From Spirodela intermedia (Eukaryota; Streptophyta; Magnoliopsida; Alismatales; Araceae): a stretch of 64,000 nucleotides of DNA. Positions 49,590 through 63,666 of the stretch are shown here, one piece after another. Under the pieces are notes generated by a model that saw only the letters and a program-made list of their open reading frames with translations, had not been told where the DNA came from and searched no databases. Made by a program: the position numbers and the translations under genes. The DNA is taken from positions 377,001 to 441,000 of the forward strand of contig LR746269.1 in NCBI GenBank assembly GCA_902729315.2, written 5' to 3'. The first letter of the stretch is position 1; each line of letters starts with the position of its first letter.

Positions 49590-50218
49590 CTCTCCTCTTT
49601 TAGGGTTCATGAACCAAACGCCCGTCTCCTCCTCTTCCTCTCCTTCTCCAGCTCTCTCCCACAATTTTTGCATCATTTTTATTGTCTCTATTAGGTTATT
49701 ATTCAGACAGACCACAGATCCCCCCGTCCCCACGGCGGACCGTTTCGAAGCCGACCTCCCATCGGTACTCCAAGATCTTGAAGACTTGGAGGAGATATAT
49801 CTTGTTAAGCGCCGCCAACAGGGTCCATCTTTTCTGGAGAGGAATCAGAGTTCCTCTCCCACGGGCTGAATCTGCCGGTGGGTCCTTCCGCCGGCACCGC
49901 CAAGCGACAGATTTATCTCCTCTCCCCAGTCCGAACTTGGGGGCTTCGCCCACCAACATGGGTCGGGACGTCGCCGGCGGATCTGCCCGGCACCACCCTC
50001 TTGGATTTCATCTCTCTCAGTGTTCTGCATCGTCGCAGGCAAAAACTGCCCACTACGAGTTAATTCTTGCGGTGAAGTTTCATTTTTCTACGTCCCACGC
50101 AAATCTCGGTGCATATTTTTCCGCAATCCATATCTTCTTTTGAACAACATTGCCTCCTGATGATCACGGCCTCCACGGACTGTTCCGAATGGTCTTCTTC
50201 AGAGCGAAGGCGTAGGAG
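49590..50218. other. GC-rich island of unknown nature next to the right duplicate
   Basis: An abrupt change from AT-rich retroelement DNA to balanced or GC-rich sequence. Plus-strand frames at 49609-49869 (86 codons) and 49682-50143 (153 codons) overlap in different frames. One has a DLPSVLQDLEDLEEIYLVKR stretch, but I recognise no family. It could be a captured gene fragment, the 5' part of a non-LTR element, or the original 3' neighbourhood of the duplicated gene. It ends exactly where the near-identical block starts. Confidence 0.35.
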
Positions 50219-51286
<1,068 letters not shown>

Positions 51287-51371
51287 CTATCTATCTATCT
51301 TTCTATCTATTTATCTATTTATCTATATATCTATCTGCCTACCTGTTTATCTTTCTATCCATCGATCTCTC

Positions 51372-53191
51372 TCCACTTCAAATACTTGATAGGTAGACCA
51401 GTGTGCTGAGTAGTATTTTATCCTTTCCTTTTTACAAGTGCCGGCTGAAGCTTATATCTTCGGGGTGATAATACTGGGCTCTAGAAGGGCTTCATGTCTT
51501 CTCCAACCTATTAACACCCTTACTTCTTAGTGTGATATTCAAAAAGCTGGTAAGTGGGGGCCTATTAAACTGTCAAATATAAGGGGGGGTTAACTATATT
51601 TTTTTCTTATTTTTATCATTTTTATAATATTTTCATATCAACTATCTAGTGACAATATCTCTTTGTTTGACTAACTCCTTAATCTTTTATATTAAATACA
51701 AATACTTTATTTGCTTTCATTATCTTTCACAACATCAGTCAACTGAAGTATTTATCCTCAAAACCCAATTTTGAATTTATGAATCTAAGAGGCCAACCAA
51801 GAAAGCACCCAACTTATTTTTTCTAGATTGAGAATTATAGAAGGCCTACCAGATTATCACCCAACTAATTCCTTCTAGGTTAAGGATCCTAATGTATGAG
51901 AATACTATACATATTCAAAAACAAAAGATGAATGAGTTATTGTTCTGGTCATAACCACTCAATGCTTATGAACTCACAAGTTCGCTTAAGCTCTTCTAGT
52001 TGAAGAAATATCTTTTCACCCATAAATGATATTTGATTTTTTCTTGAATGATTTTTACTTCACAAGAAAGTTACGTAGATCATTCATTTTATACTTCTTA
52101 ATTGGTCTTATTCTTTTGCAAGTTTTCAACAATCATAATATGATCTTTCATGGTTGTGGTACGCTCCCATAGTCGTCCCATTTTTTCATGCTGCGTTGCA
52201 CCTAGTTCTTTCTCCCTCCTCTAAGATTGCACATTATTTTTGCTCATTCTTACCTATATAAAAAATGACACAAAATATTATATATAAAATCACTCTAAAA
52301 TATGTAATAAAGTCTATGAATCATATTAGAGAGTCTGCAAAATATTTGGAGGTTTTCAAGTGTCATATTAATATTTAATTTAACTTATAATATAAGATAT
52401 CCAATTTATCCTTTTAAGTTATTTTTCCTCAATTTTATAGATTTTCCTTTTCTTATATGATTTTCATCATCAAGAAACGCAATTCTATTATTATAATGTT
52501 ACCCATTTACCTTTATGCTCATTTATTTCATTTTCAAAACCTATTAGTCCCCCAAATCCAACAAAAGTTTGTTTCATTGTAGCATAGTGATTTCTCTTGG
52601 CCAGCACCCCCATCTTAACTAGCATCCATATATATATGGGTCTCAACATGTTAAAGGTTTTTTGGTTTGTATTCCCAACTAAAAAAAATCAATAAGAATT
52701 TTCCTTAACTAAAATTTTGATTTTACATTCGAAGTGGGTTTTGACTATTCTTGAAAGTTGTGCATGTTGGTTTTCATAAAGATTCATCGGTCTTGACACA
52801 TTAATAATTGATACCTTATTTTAAAGTTAATATTTTGTAACATAAATGCCTCTAAAGTTTTAAAACATCATTAAATTATTGAACATCAGAGTGAGTTCAT
52901 ATTATTTATCTTGAATCAAGTTTCTAAGTCAGTTATCCCTAAATTCTTCACATACAGACTATCTATATAAGAAAAAAAAATATTCAAATTTTAAATTAAC
53001 TAAAAGAATATTACTTGAAAATTTCGCCGCCTAAATTTATATTTCATGATAAAATTCAAGTTAACTATGTAATCTTGACGTGATGGCGGTCCACTTGTTT
53101 CTGGGCCAAATGTACTGGGCCCCGGTTTCGACGGCCCAGTGGCTCCCAATTACATTCCGATATTGTCGCACCATTATGCCTTGAAAACCTC

Positions 53192-53195
<4 letters not shown>
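51372..53195. other. Diverged paralogous flank, right copy, then AT-rich DNA
   Basis: 51372 to about 52150 aligns with 43332-44130 at reduced similarity. 52150-53080 is AT-rich without recognised genes. 53090-53167 shares CCAATTACATTCCGATATTG and preceding GTACTGGGC words with 41060-41175; in both places a CT tract follows (here 53196-53246). Confidence 0.55.
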
Positions 53196-53248
<53 letters not shown>

Positions 53249-53442
53249 CACCTCCTTTGAACACCTCCCTCTCTCCCCCTCCTAACCTCACCACCCCCCA
53301 TTCTCTTCATGGGATATGACCTTCATAAGCCCTCGTCCTCCCCAATTAACCAAATGTCTGGTCCATCTGATTGTAAAACCCCCCGGGGATCTCAAACGAA
53401 TAACCTGAGGGAAGAATAGAATTAGACGAGTTACCAGCGCAG

Positions 53443-55996
53443 CTATGATCGATATATCTCCTCCTTCAGCACACCGATGTACGCCAGGTTCCTGTACCGC
53501 TCCCCGAAGTCCATCCCGTACCCGACCACGAAGTAATCCGGGCACTGCATCAACAACGCAAAGAAGCAGAAAGTCAAAATTTCCCTCAACCTTCCATTTT
53601 TGCAGGGCCCGGCTACAACAAAAGACTTCAAGGTAGGATGGAAAATGGGGTCCATTTCCAGCGCAAAAGTCAAATGACGGCGGACATCTCCATCATCTAC
53701 TTGCTATCTTGACCTGCTACCTAACCGACGAAACCGCTGTAGTTACCATCCATCTCAGTACGGGGGAATATCTAGTCCAAGTCAAAGACTTCACAGGAGC
53801 GAGTGGAGGAGACGTCGGTGGGAGACCGTAAAAGGATAAAATCCAAGAAGAAGAACGAAGATTTGGCGTAGATCAACAAGTCAACCGTGGCCCCACCAGA
53901 CAAGGGAATTATCCATCGATTAACTGACTGAAGTTAATCGACAAGAAGACAGATAATTCAACTCTGCAATGAAGCATGCAGGCTGTAGAGATTCTAACCT
54001 CAAATCCCCGGTAAAATGTTCCTCCGCCGAATAGTTCAGGGTTGACCTTCCTCCTCGTTGGTTTGTCGAGAAAAGTGCAGACTGATACAGAGGAAGCTCC
54101 TTTTGATTTCATGTGGGAGACGAGGCATGAAAGAGTGTTTCCAGTGTCAACAATGTCCTCAACCTGAAAGAGACGATGATGAATGTGGGCAGGCACTGAA
54201 AGCAAACCGGCGGCCTAGATTCATTGAAAAATAATGAAACAGGAAAAGAAGATTATTATCATACCAGTCACAGCCCCAAAAAAAAAAAGTCACCCCCCCC
54301 CGCCATGGAAATACTCTGCCGATGTTAAAAACAAATACAACCAGGCAACCAAAGAAATTGTACAGAAGAAATTCGGTGCTCTGGTGAGTACAGACAAAAG
54401 GGGCTTTTTGTTCTTATTCCAGAATGGCGCTTTTAAGGAGCTTCGTTAGAACTTCCAATCAATGGCACAACCTCAGAAAGATACCAATGTTTTTACAGCA
54501 AAAATGGTCCTTACTGCCCATAAAATGATCCATTTCGAGTAAAGCAGCTTTCGAACCACAGACAATCATCATAGACAAAGAATCACCAACAGTAAATGAT
54601 GGCACAACAGGTCCTTAGTATGGCGTGACAACCGGAGTGTCTGGTAGGAATTTCACACTACATTGTCTATATGATCTCATTCCTGTGTGCGAACCGTGTG
54701 AATTATTCGCCGAGATGAGCTAATGGGCCAAGAGACCCGTCAATAGAGAAGTACTTACCCCTGGCTTTACGAAGAAACCAAAATAGCACAATCAAGGAGT
54801 TACTGTGATATTCATTCAGGTATAGCCACGCATCAGACATTAAAAAAAAAGGAAAATCCAATCATCTCTAAGACTTATCTTCAATATGATCCGTTTACTG
54901 TATTACATATGGCACAAGTACATTAGAATCATTATCCCGAACCAAAGGCCACCAACAGTGGATAAGTGGTCATTTCCCTCCACATTTTTATCAAGAACCA
55001 AAAGTAACACCAGCAAGGAGTTTCCATGAGATCTCCAACTTTTTCTGGAGCCAAAAATATCCTAATTAAATATTTTAAAAAATTACACAGGGTAACTAAT
55101 CCACCATGAAAAAGCCAGCATCAGACATCAAGTTCGTTACCGCCTGTGGGGTTATTTTAATTTAACAAGTGTTCCGCTGACTGAATTCCCCATGACAGAT
55201 CGATTACACAACGAGAGAACAATTACACTAGATATTACATAAACTAGACATTCTCTAGAAGAAAAAAACACAAATGAGAGTCTTCTAGAGACGGAGAACA
55301 CAACATTATGGACAGCACTCTTTTCCTATCAACACAGTGACGGGTAATATTTTTCTGCATGATAAACGCTTCATTGCAATTCTAAGAACACATATTTTGA
55401 TCACTTTTCTGCCAAAAATCAATAAAATTTTCAAATTCATCGCAAACATCTTACGGCATTGTACAGTGAATCCGGCATGATGATAACGACTTAATAGGGT
55501 ACCGACAAGTCGTATAGTTCACTACCCAACTGTCTTCTTCTAGTCCACAGTTACATTAAGAAAAACTTGGTATGATTGAGAGACATTTTCACCGAGAATT
55601 TCCTTTCCCACGGATATGTGGATGAACTGTTGCCCTGTCGGACGAGAGAAGGAAAGGGGAAAGAGTAATTTGCCGAGTGAATGAGATGAATTATACCACA
55701 ATCACATGCTTTCCCTGAACATCGATCTTGAGGTCGCTCGATAACCTCGGAGCGCCACTCGACTCCGTGCCCAATCCATACGACTCTACACGTACGAGAT
55801 CCACGGAGATTGGGATTGTGATCCTCCTCGCGATGTCGGCCAGGAATATGAAGGACCCCGTGGCGACTCCGACGACGGCGACGGGGACCTTGGACTTCTT
55901 CAAGTCCTCGGATATCTCCGCCGCTAGCTCCGAGACTCGCGCGGATATCTCGACCTCCGTCCACAGTATCCTCTCCATGTCCTCCAGCTGATCCAT
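53443..55996 (-). CDS. HGPT: Hypoxanthine-guanine phosphoribosyltransferase
   Basis: Three exons, 55697-55996 (100 codons), 53999-54163 (55 codons) and 53443-53544 (33 codons plus stop), give 188 aa, typical for the plant enzyme. Introns are GT-AG, phase 0. The PRPP-binding signature [10 protein letters not shown] is at residues 101-110, created at the exon 1/2 junction. [17 protein letters not shown] near residue 47 forms the pyrophosphate-binding loop region, and [16 protein letters not shown] is the conserved C-terminal segment. The enzyme salvages hypoxanthine and guanine to IMP and GMP using PRPP. The ATG at 55996 is the first in frame; the frame extends upstream only through a GTG (56047), so no longer protein is supported. 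Intron 1 is 1.5 kb. CT tract at 53196-53246 lies beyond the stop. Confidence 0.95.
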
Positions 55997-56047
55997 GACG
56001 ACGGAGATGAATCGGAACACGGAGAGATTCCTGAAGGAGAGATTCAC

Positions 56048-57560
56048 CTAGGGTTCCTCCCTCTGGAACTGCCAGGATCTGCGTCGACGTCAGTAACCCT
56101 TTAAAAAATAAAATTTACGAAAAGCACCATACCCATGCTAATATACAAAATACACTTTCTTCTTACAGATCGACCCATACAGTCAGACTGCTTCTGTACA
56201 GGAGCATAATATAAGTCTATTGAAGGTAAAATAATTAATTCAATGGCTTAGAATAAAAAATTAAAAGTAATAATTAAGGAGCATTTAATGTTAGAATATG
56301 TATCGCCTTAAGATTAGCATTTCTAAAAATAATCAATCATTTAAAATATTTATAGCATTAATCATTTATATATATAGATACTCTCGACCACCAATAGATG
56401 CTGGGTAGTGGTTTAGTGTAAATATCTCATCAAGAGTGAGGGGCATTAACACTGGAGGGTATTCTTGTCAAAAAATACAATGAGCGAGTCTTTACTGCAA
56501 ATAGAGGGGTCAGACAACTTATGGTGGAGCAAGCAAAATCATGCTAGGCCTAATAATATTTATTCATATTTATTATTTCCAAATAGGGACTCGTACCATC
56601 TTGTGTTTTTTCCTCATACACTTCACTTCAAGTGAGGTTGACTTAAATTGTTCTTACACAGTGACATTTCTTGCATGAGTAGAGTTTATTCTTTAGAGAG
56701 AGGTTGATGTAGGGGTCAATTCCTTACAACAATTTTTTTTTAATATTTACCCTAAATGGATACATTTAAAACAACTTTTATAACTTTGCACTGATTTCTT
56801 CCTTGACCATTGACATCTAGAGAAGTATCTACTTGTTTTTTGGTCAAAGGTTTGACCATCCCTAAGCGAGCATGAATGATTTTGAGATGAAGTCAACTCC
56901 TACACACACAAATGGCAATGGAGTCAACCCATTTGACATCACGATAAGCTGATTTGTGGGTGCTTAGCATGTATCACAGGTCCGACTCCACATACAATAT
57001 AAGGTTGACATATTAACATGATAATGATCAAAGATTTTAACTCATCAAAGTCATGTATTTTCCAGAAATAAATGAATTAAGATAGATGGATTCAAGAGGG
57101 CCAGGTTTTTCATACAATTGACTGATAATAATATTTTTTAATTTTCTCAAAATGCTAAAATTTGAAGCTCGAGTGCACAAGAACATTAGAAAAAGTTTGT
57201 TGAAACCCATACTTTAATTTGATTATTTATTAAAGATTAGACTTAAACGTAAGATGAAGTAATAATTTTTAATGGGCTCCATTAAGAAGCTTGAGTCTCC
57301 AAGGAACCCTGGTCAAGTAAAGTAAAACCTTAATTACACCTTAATTAGGCCTTAATCTGGTAAAACGGATATTCGGATATATTTACATATAATTTATATT
57401 CAGGTTAATAGTTATATTCGTGTATATATATATATTATGTTGAATAATAAAACGAGAACTGACGCGTTTTTTTTATATTAAAGTCCCCGTTAAAGTCAGC
57501 AATTGTGCTGTCTTGAAGCAAGTTCGAGAAACGTGGGAGTACCCCCGACAAAATGACGAC
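56048..57560. other. Intergenic DNA between the divergent HGPRT and UBC2 genes
   Basis: AT-rich, no gene recognised. It has short purine/pyrimidine-biased stretches and a TA repeat (57423-57436). The 56100 side should contain the HGPRT promoter. The two genes are divergently transcribed but about 1.9 kb apart. Confidence 0.4.
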
Positions 57561-57896
57561 CATCCAATGAGCGGTATCTAGCTCGTGGCAGTCCGTGGAG
57601 TCGATCCTGCATATGGAAACTTCGAGAAGCCGTCCGATGTACCTCGGCGGCTATTTGCTAAACCTGCTCTGGCAACCTCAAGAGGGCGGATGGGCTTTCT
57701 GGACCGAAAGATCTCGATCGGATATCGGGTGTGGGTTAGATTGGAGGACTCATGGGGAACTCCATAAGGTGGGGCCACCGCAGACACGTCATTTCGGGAA
57801 AGCAGAGATTCGCGGTATTGTGGCCGGCCGGGATAGAGACGGCTAGAAACTCCAGCCAATCACTTCGCGAATATATATTAATTATTTAAAATATAT

Positions 57897-57927
<31 letters not shown>

Positions 57928-57930
57928 ATA
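57561..57930 (+). promoter_or_regulatory. UBC2 promoter: GC-rich block, CCAAT, TATA, CT patch
   Basis: 57570-57850 is GC-rich and stop-poor in several frames but has no recognisable product. CCAAT at 57856-57860, TATATAAAA at 57892-57900, then a CT run (57902-57926) typical of plant core-promoter Y patches. Transcription probably starts just after. Confidence 0.55.
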
Positions 57931-58170
57931 TCGCCATTTCCGTTCTTCTCATATCATGGTGTCATTCTTCTGTTCACGGCTCCTACGTCTCTGCGCCGGC
58001 GATCTACCTGTGATCTCTCGGGTCGTGTGAGTTCCGTCTCGCCTTTGTCCTCCGGAAGGAAGGATTTCCGACCTGCAGCCAAGAAGGCTGGAACTGTTGC
58101 TGGAGGAGCGAGAAGTGTTTCCGAAACCCTAGAGGAGCTAAGACTCTGAACTGCCCGCGCCTGCTCGCAG
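57931..58170 (+). other. UBC2: Non-coding first exon (5' UTR) of UBC2
   Basis: Ends at CAG/GTGAGG (58170/58171). A 533-bp intron follows, with acceptor TTAG at 58700-58703. The next exon begins 10 bp before the ATG. A leader intron of this kind is common in plant ubiquitin-pathway genes. The 5' end is inferred from the promoter elements. Confidence 0.6.
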
Positions 58171-58713
58171 GTGAGGCCTGTGTCCTGATCTTGATCGTTT
58201 TATTCGTCTTGGGGACGCTCTCTCCGTATTTGGGAGCCCTAATTATGGTGGGAATGAAGACAAACCGATCATGGAAGGAGTAATCTGCACGGGTGATGCA
58301 GCGCATGGAGAACAAGATTCTCTGTCCCTTATTTTTTATGGGGCCCTGATTCCCGGGGAATATGTTATCCTCTCATCTGATGTAGTCGATTTTTATTCGC
58401 CTGTTCGTGGGATATAGGAAAGTTTCGAAAAGGGGGCCGCGATGTCCCCCCTCTGCTTTGTTCTTTGCCCCAGTCCTAATTTGGTGGCATATTGTGAGAG
58501 GTTTTGATGTTAGGATCTGCCGTTTCGGTTTAACTGATCGCGATTGGATTTCTTCTCCGCAGGGAACGAATTCCTGTCTCCTGAACTGATTTCTCGCTGT
58601 TGATTATTATCCTGTGTTTGTTGATATTATGACACCAACTATACGGGGTGGTCTGATAACCCTTTGACACCAGCGTTTAACACAGTTTTCTCTGTTCTCT
58701 TAGGCGGGTGAGA

Positions 58714-59498
58714 ATGTCGACCCCTGCAAGGAAGAGGTTGATGAGGGACTTCAAACGGTTGCAGCAGGATCCTCCTGCGGGCATCAGTGGCGCTCCTCAG
58801 GACAATAATATCATGCTTTGGAATGCGGTTATATTTGGGTATTTTTCAACAAAATTATGTTTTTTCTAGAAATACTCTTAAACTTTACTCAATGACTGCT
58901 TTTACTTTTCTTAAATTGCAGTCCTGACGACACCCCTTGGGATGGAGGTGAGTTTCTTTAGAAATCTATTTATGGTATTTCAAATAGACTTAGTGGGAAA
59001 ACATAGCTTGCTGTCTATTTTCTACATGGTAATTTTCAGGGGGTAGTCTTGTTTTGTGATGGATCTGTCGGAGACCATTTTTAATTCTTTTATTCTTTTC
59101 ACTTTCAGATCTTACTTTGTGTCCTGTTCCTCTGCTACTTATAATTATGTCTTTTGCTGCTGTCTGTATTTATCCGAGATGCAAGTTCAGACTGGAAATT
59201 TGCATAGATATCAGTACCTTGGATTCATTTAATAAAATTTATTGTTCATACCCTGCAGATGGCGGAACTTCTGATATTTCTAGCAATACCAATGTCTTTC
59301 ATTTTAATATTTCTGACAAGTTCCATATATGTATATGCCTTCGTTTTGTGATGGTGTTGAATATAGCATCATATACTTCATTGGATGCAACTCAGCTTGA
59401 CTGTTGTAGACATTCACTTCTAAGATATTATAATTATTTAAATACACAAATCATTTGAGCGGCCTCAACAATTTACCTTACCATTCTCTCTCTCTCTC

Positions 59499-59537
<39 letters not shown>

Positions 59538-62500
59538 ATAATATAAGTGGGAAAAAGGCAGCAAGATGCCATTTTTAGCATCAAGCACATGGGTTGAATA
59601 TGTATGATCATTAGAGCAGTAAAAATGGCATTTTGTTGCTACTTCTCATCTTCTGGTTTGCCAAGTTGAAAAATTCGATATCATTTAGAAGGGTGTCATG
59701 CAAAACACCATCCGCAATCCCAGTTATGATTATATTGTATTTCATTAATCGTGGTTTTACTATTTTTAATTTTTTATATTTATCTTGTGATGAGTGTGAT
59801 TTATCTGTCTAATGGTCAAAGATTATTTGGGTATGTATGACCATTAGAGCACTAAAAATGGTATTTTATTGGTAGTTCTCATCTTATGGTTTTCTAACTT
59901 GAAAAATTCGACATCGTTGAGAAGGGTGTCATGCAAAACACGATCCGTCATCCCAGTTATGGTTATATTGTATTTCATTAATCGTGGTTCTACTATTTTT
60001 TAATGTTTTGTATTTATCTTGTGACGAGCGATTTATTTGTCTAATGGTCAAAGCTTATTTGAGTCCCCAGGTACGTTTAAGTTGACGCTTCAGTTTACTG
60101 AGGAGTATCCAAATAAACCACCAACTGTACGCTTCGTTTCTAGAATGTTCCATCCCAATAGTAAGTAAAAATATCCTTCCTCCATTTTCCTGTATTGGAT
60201 TGATTGCTCATTATGTTGCCTCGTTCTCTTTGTTCTCTTTGCTCCTGTGTATTTGTTGTAGGAATTTACTGATATTCGTCTGACAGTGTATTTCGATGGT
60301 TCTGTCCTGATAATCTGATGGTATGCTTCTTAATCGAGGCATGGGAACTGAAATCAATGTAAATGGACCAACATGTATTTATTATGAGTACTGTACTAAC
60401 ATTAGCTGTTGCATTTCGTGTGAAATGAGTTGGGAATGTTCCTGTCCTTTGTGCGATATTTTTTGGCTGGTTGGCTAACAATATTCGTTACTATTTAATC
60501 GTTCAGATTACAGACTGAATAATAGGGTGCTAAATATTATCATGTTCTACTTTCGTGAACATTGTAAAGTGCTCCTTGACATGATGGCATCTTTTTTTTA
60601 AATTTACAAAAGGCTGATTTTCTTTGGTCCCTGCCATGATGACTGGAATGGTTTAATTCTAACCTAATTCAATGAACTTAGATTTTTCGGGGTTGTCTGG
60701 GGTGGACGGTTTATTGGAGGAATGCAGGAGCTGGGCAAAACGATCATTTTGGATTACTTTTCATTTATTTTATCCATAGTACGGGCACTACCCAATTCTA
60801 AAATAATGATGAGGCTATGGGACCCTGAGCTCTGCAATCTGGACCCTTCATCTGTAGGGTATCAATGGCAGATCCCTCTTGTAATTCACTGATCTGAAAG
60901 TTTGAAGGCTTATCATACTGGATCCGATATATGATGCGACATGTAATATTGCTCAAAAGTTTTCCCTAGCATATCTTCAGTCAACTTGGAGATCCTTATC
61001 TTTAGCCCCTGGTTAGCAAAGTACTCATGTGAGATGTGGTGTAAGCATTTGAAACATCCTTGTCTTGGTGTATCTGCCGTCCTAGCCCTACTTCGTAACT
61101 TTTTGGGAAATTTGAATTTCCGGTGATTGCCCATTTTAGAAAAGTGTTTCAGATGCTCGGTTGCACTTAAGAAGGATAATGCCCTATTTCTCTCTGTAGT
61201 TTAAATTGTTTATTTTTTCTATGCTTCACCTGACTGAGTAATATTTCTCCTTTACTTTTTTATTTTTTCGAGTTGGGGGTTGGGTGGGCGTTCCTCTTTG
61301 CTTTTTAGGTTCCTGCACATGACATTGACTCTCTGTTTCTTCCTGTTGACACGAATTGGAATTGATGATGCTTGTAGAAATTGGTATAGGTTCGCATAGT
61401 GCCAGTACTTGCTAAAGTTTGACATGTGCACCTTTCATCGAACATGTGAGATTTTTCCAAGTCATTTTACTGAGAATCTTCAGTTCTTAGTCATACTGAG
61501 TCGTTGTTTGGTTCATCATGAAACTTTCACTTGGTACCTTAGCTTTCTACTGATCCTGTGCCGATTCACCTCTCTTCTGCCAATTCGTGCTGCAGTTCGC
61601 AATTTGCTGCCCTCTCCTTCGAGCACTTCAATATTGTATTCTTCGTTTCTAATGTTTCCCCTTATATTTTCTCTCCAGTTTATGCAGACGGAAGCATATG
61701 CTTGGATATCTTGCAAAACCAGTGGAGTCCAATTTATGATGTAGCTGCAATACTGACATCAATTCAGGTATATTTGAGGTTTTATGCTACTTAATGCATC
61801 TTTGATCCAAGTTTGGCTGTTGCTTTTGCTTCTTGCTCAAAACCCTACTCCTTCCTACTTCCCAGCTTGGTACCTGTGGTTGAGCAGTTACATCTCCCAC
61901 AAAAATATGATTGCATGCTGTTCTTAATTAAAAAAAAACATTATTTTCTTCCTAGTGAGGCCTCAAATTGGTCGGTCTAATTTTATTTTATTTTTTAATG
62001 ATTTCAAAGACCCAAACATAACTAGATTTCAGAATCAGAAAGAAATATACCATGCCATTGTAGTACCAAAAATAAGCCGAGCGCCAAGTTTGATTAGTTG
62101 GAAGGGCATCATTGTGTGGGATATCTACCACTGACTACTGTTGAGGAATCCTATCATGATTAGTCCAATGCTTCATTTCTGACAATAGTCCTCTGGGAAT
62201 TCCCATAAACTGAGATTGTGCACAAGGAATATAATCAGAGAAGGAGAATATGCTGGCTCGTGGGATCTGTAGTAAAGATAAATAACAAACTTCTGGTGGT
62301 TGCATGCAAGCACGGTCGTCTAGCTTTCTACGAGTGATATCCAGCAGCCTGGTTATTTGGAGACTAAGTGTGTAAAGCTAAAATAAACCGTTTTTAATGG
62401 CAATGGAGAACAAGTTAAGCGTCTTAGGTCCTTGTCTTAGCAAAATTGTCTGTCACTCAGAAAATAGGGAAGAAATTGACAAGGAGCATATTGTCGAGAT

Positions 62501-63666
62501 ATGCCCGATTCTTTGTGTGGTTGGAGGTACAATTGGCAAAATTGTGTGGTGTGAATGGGATGGATATGGGAAAATATGAATGATAAATTTTTGTTGGTAA
62601 AAGTTGGAGAAGAATTGTAATGTCTCACAGTGAAGAACAATATTAAGGTGTGGATATTTTATAGATAGATATCTGGGTGCGTTGCCTATCATCACTTTGC
62701 GGTGTGGTCATTCAATTGATAGTATCAATCCGGTTCATCAATTTTGATGCGACATAGATCTAGTTTTCATCTCTAGTTCGAGATAAAGGGATGGATAAGG
62801 ATGATGATGCCTCTATTTGTTGATGCCGCGAAGTATCTAAATATGTTGACATTTACTGAAAATAATAGTACTCTGATCTTTTAATCATTCAACTAATTCT
62901 CACTAACACGTTCCACGACTTACAAATTGTTTGGTTAATCACTTAAATTCCTATACTCATCTAACTTGAAGAACTGATGATCTACTATGGCTCTGTGGAA
63001 TGAGTACTGAGCACGGTCAGGGATTCTTAATTGAAATAAAACGGCATCCAGGAGTTTGCTACCTTGACAGATTTTAACACTCTCATCTTGCTTGCTTCTT
63101 TCTGAATCTATAACCATTCTTCCTTCTTTCTCAGATCAAATTATCTGTTTCTAGCTGTTCTTCAGTCGATTGATCTCTAGACAACACTAGAACGGATCCC
63201 TTTTCAGCTTTTTGCCCAGACCTAGTTTCAGATCCCAATGAACTAGCATACTTGCATTCACCTTATCGGGAAAAAAAATTCGATATAAAAAAAACGAGCT
63301 CATGACCAAAATAAAATGGAATAAAATAAAATAAATCTACAATTTAGAGGCTGGCCAGCTGGAACGAGCAAGCATCAATCAAAATCATCCCTGGGATTTG
63401 CTAGCGTTAGTCGATCCTCTGGTTTTTCCCGACGTTTAATCAATTGTTCCTTTTGATGGGTCCCAAGATCTTCCCAAGATCATAATATGGGTACGGGCGA
63501 TTAATTCTTTTCTGTTCTTCCTTACTCACATGGCCAGTCATTGCTCTGCGACCCAAACCCCAATTCTCCGGCGAACTCCGAGGCTGCTCGCATGTTCAGC
63601 GAGAACAAGCGGGAATACAACAGAAGAGTGCGAGAAATCGTTGAGCAGAGCTGGACAGCGGACTGA
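58714..63666 (+). CDS. UBC2: Ubiquitin-conjugating enzyme E2, RAD6 type
   Basis: Five coding exons, 58714-58838, 58922-58947, 60071-60160, 61679-61767, 63538-63666, joining in frame to 152 aa, exactly the plant RAD6/UBC1-2 length. All introns GT-AG. It starts [20 protein letters not shown], has HPN at 78-80 and the catalytic Cys88 in GSICLDIL, and ends [11 protein letters not shown] without the acidic tail of yeast RAD6. It takes ubiquitin from E1 and, with RING E3 partners of the BRE1/HUB and RAD18/RAD5 type, is known to monoubiquitinate histone H2B and act in DNA-damage tolerance. A 26-bp micro-exon (58922-58947) is a notable gene-structure feature. Long introns (1.1, 1.5 and 1.8 kb) contain only AT-rich DNA. 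Confidence 0.97.
59487..60060. repeat. Direct repeat and TG/TA/CT repeats in a UBC2 intron
   Basis: CT, TA and TG runs at 59487-59538. About 240 bp at 59590-59830 is then repeated at 59838-60060 with small changes; both copies contain GGGTGTCATGCAAAACAC and a CATTAATCGTGGTT stretch. A tandem duplication within the intron. Confidence 0.75.

Noticed and set aside
55997-56047. N-terminal extension of HGPRT
   Set aside because: The longer frame starts at GTG, not ATG, and the ATG at 55996 gives the usual enzyme length.
57578-57859. Open frames on both strands just upstream of UBC2
   Set aside because: GC-rich promoter DNA with no recognisable product; CCAAT, TATA and CT patch follow in promoter order.
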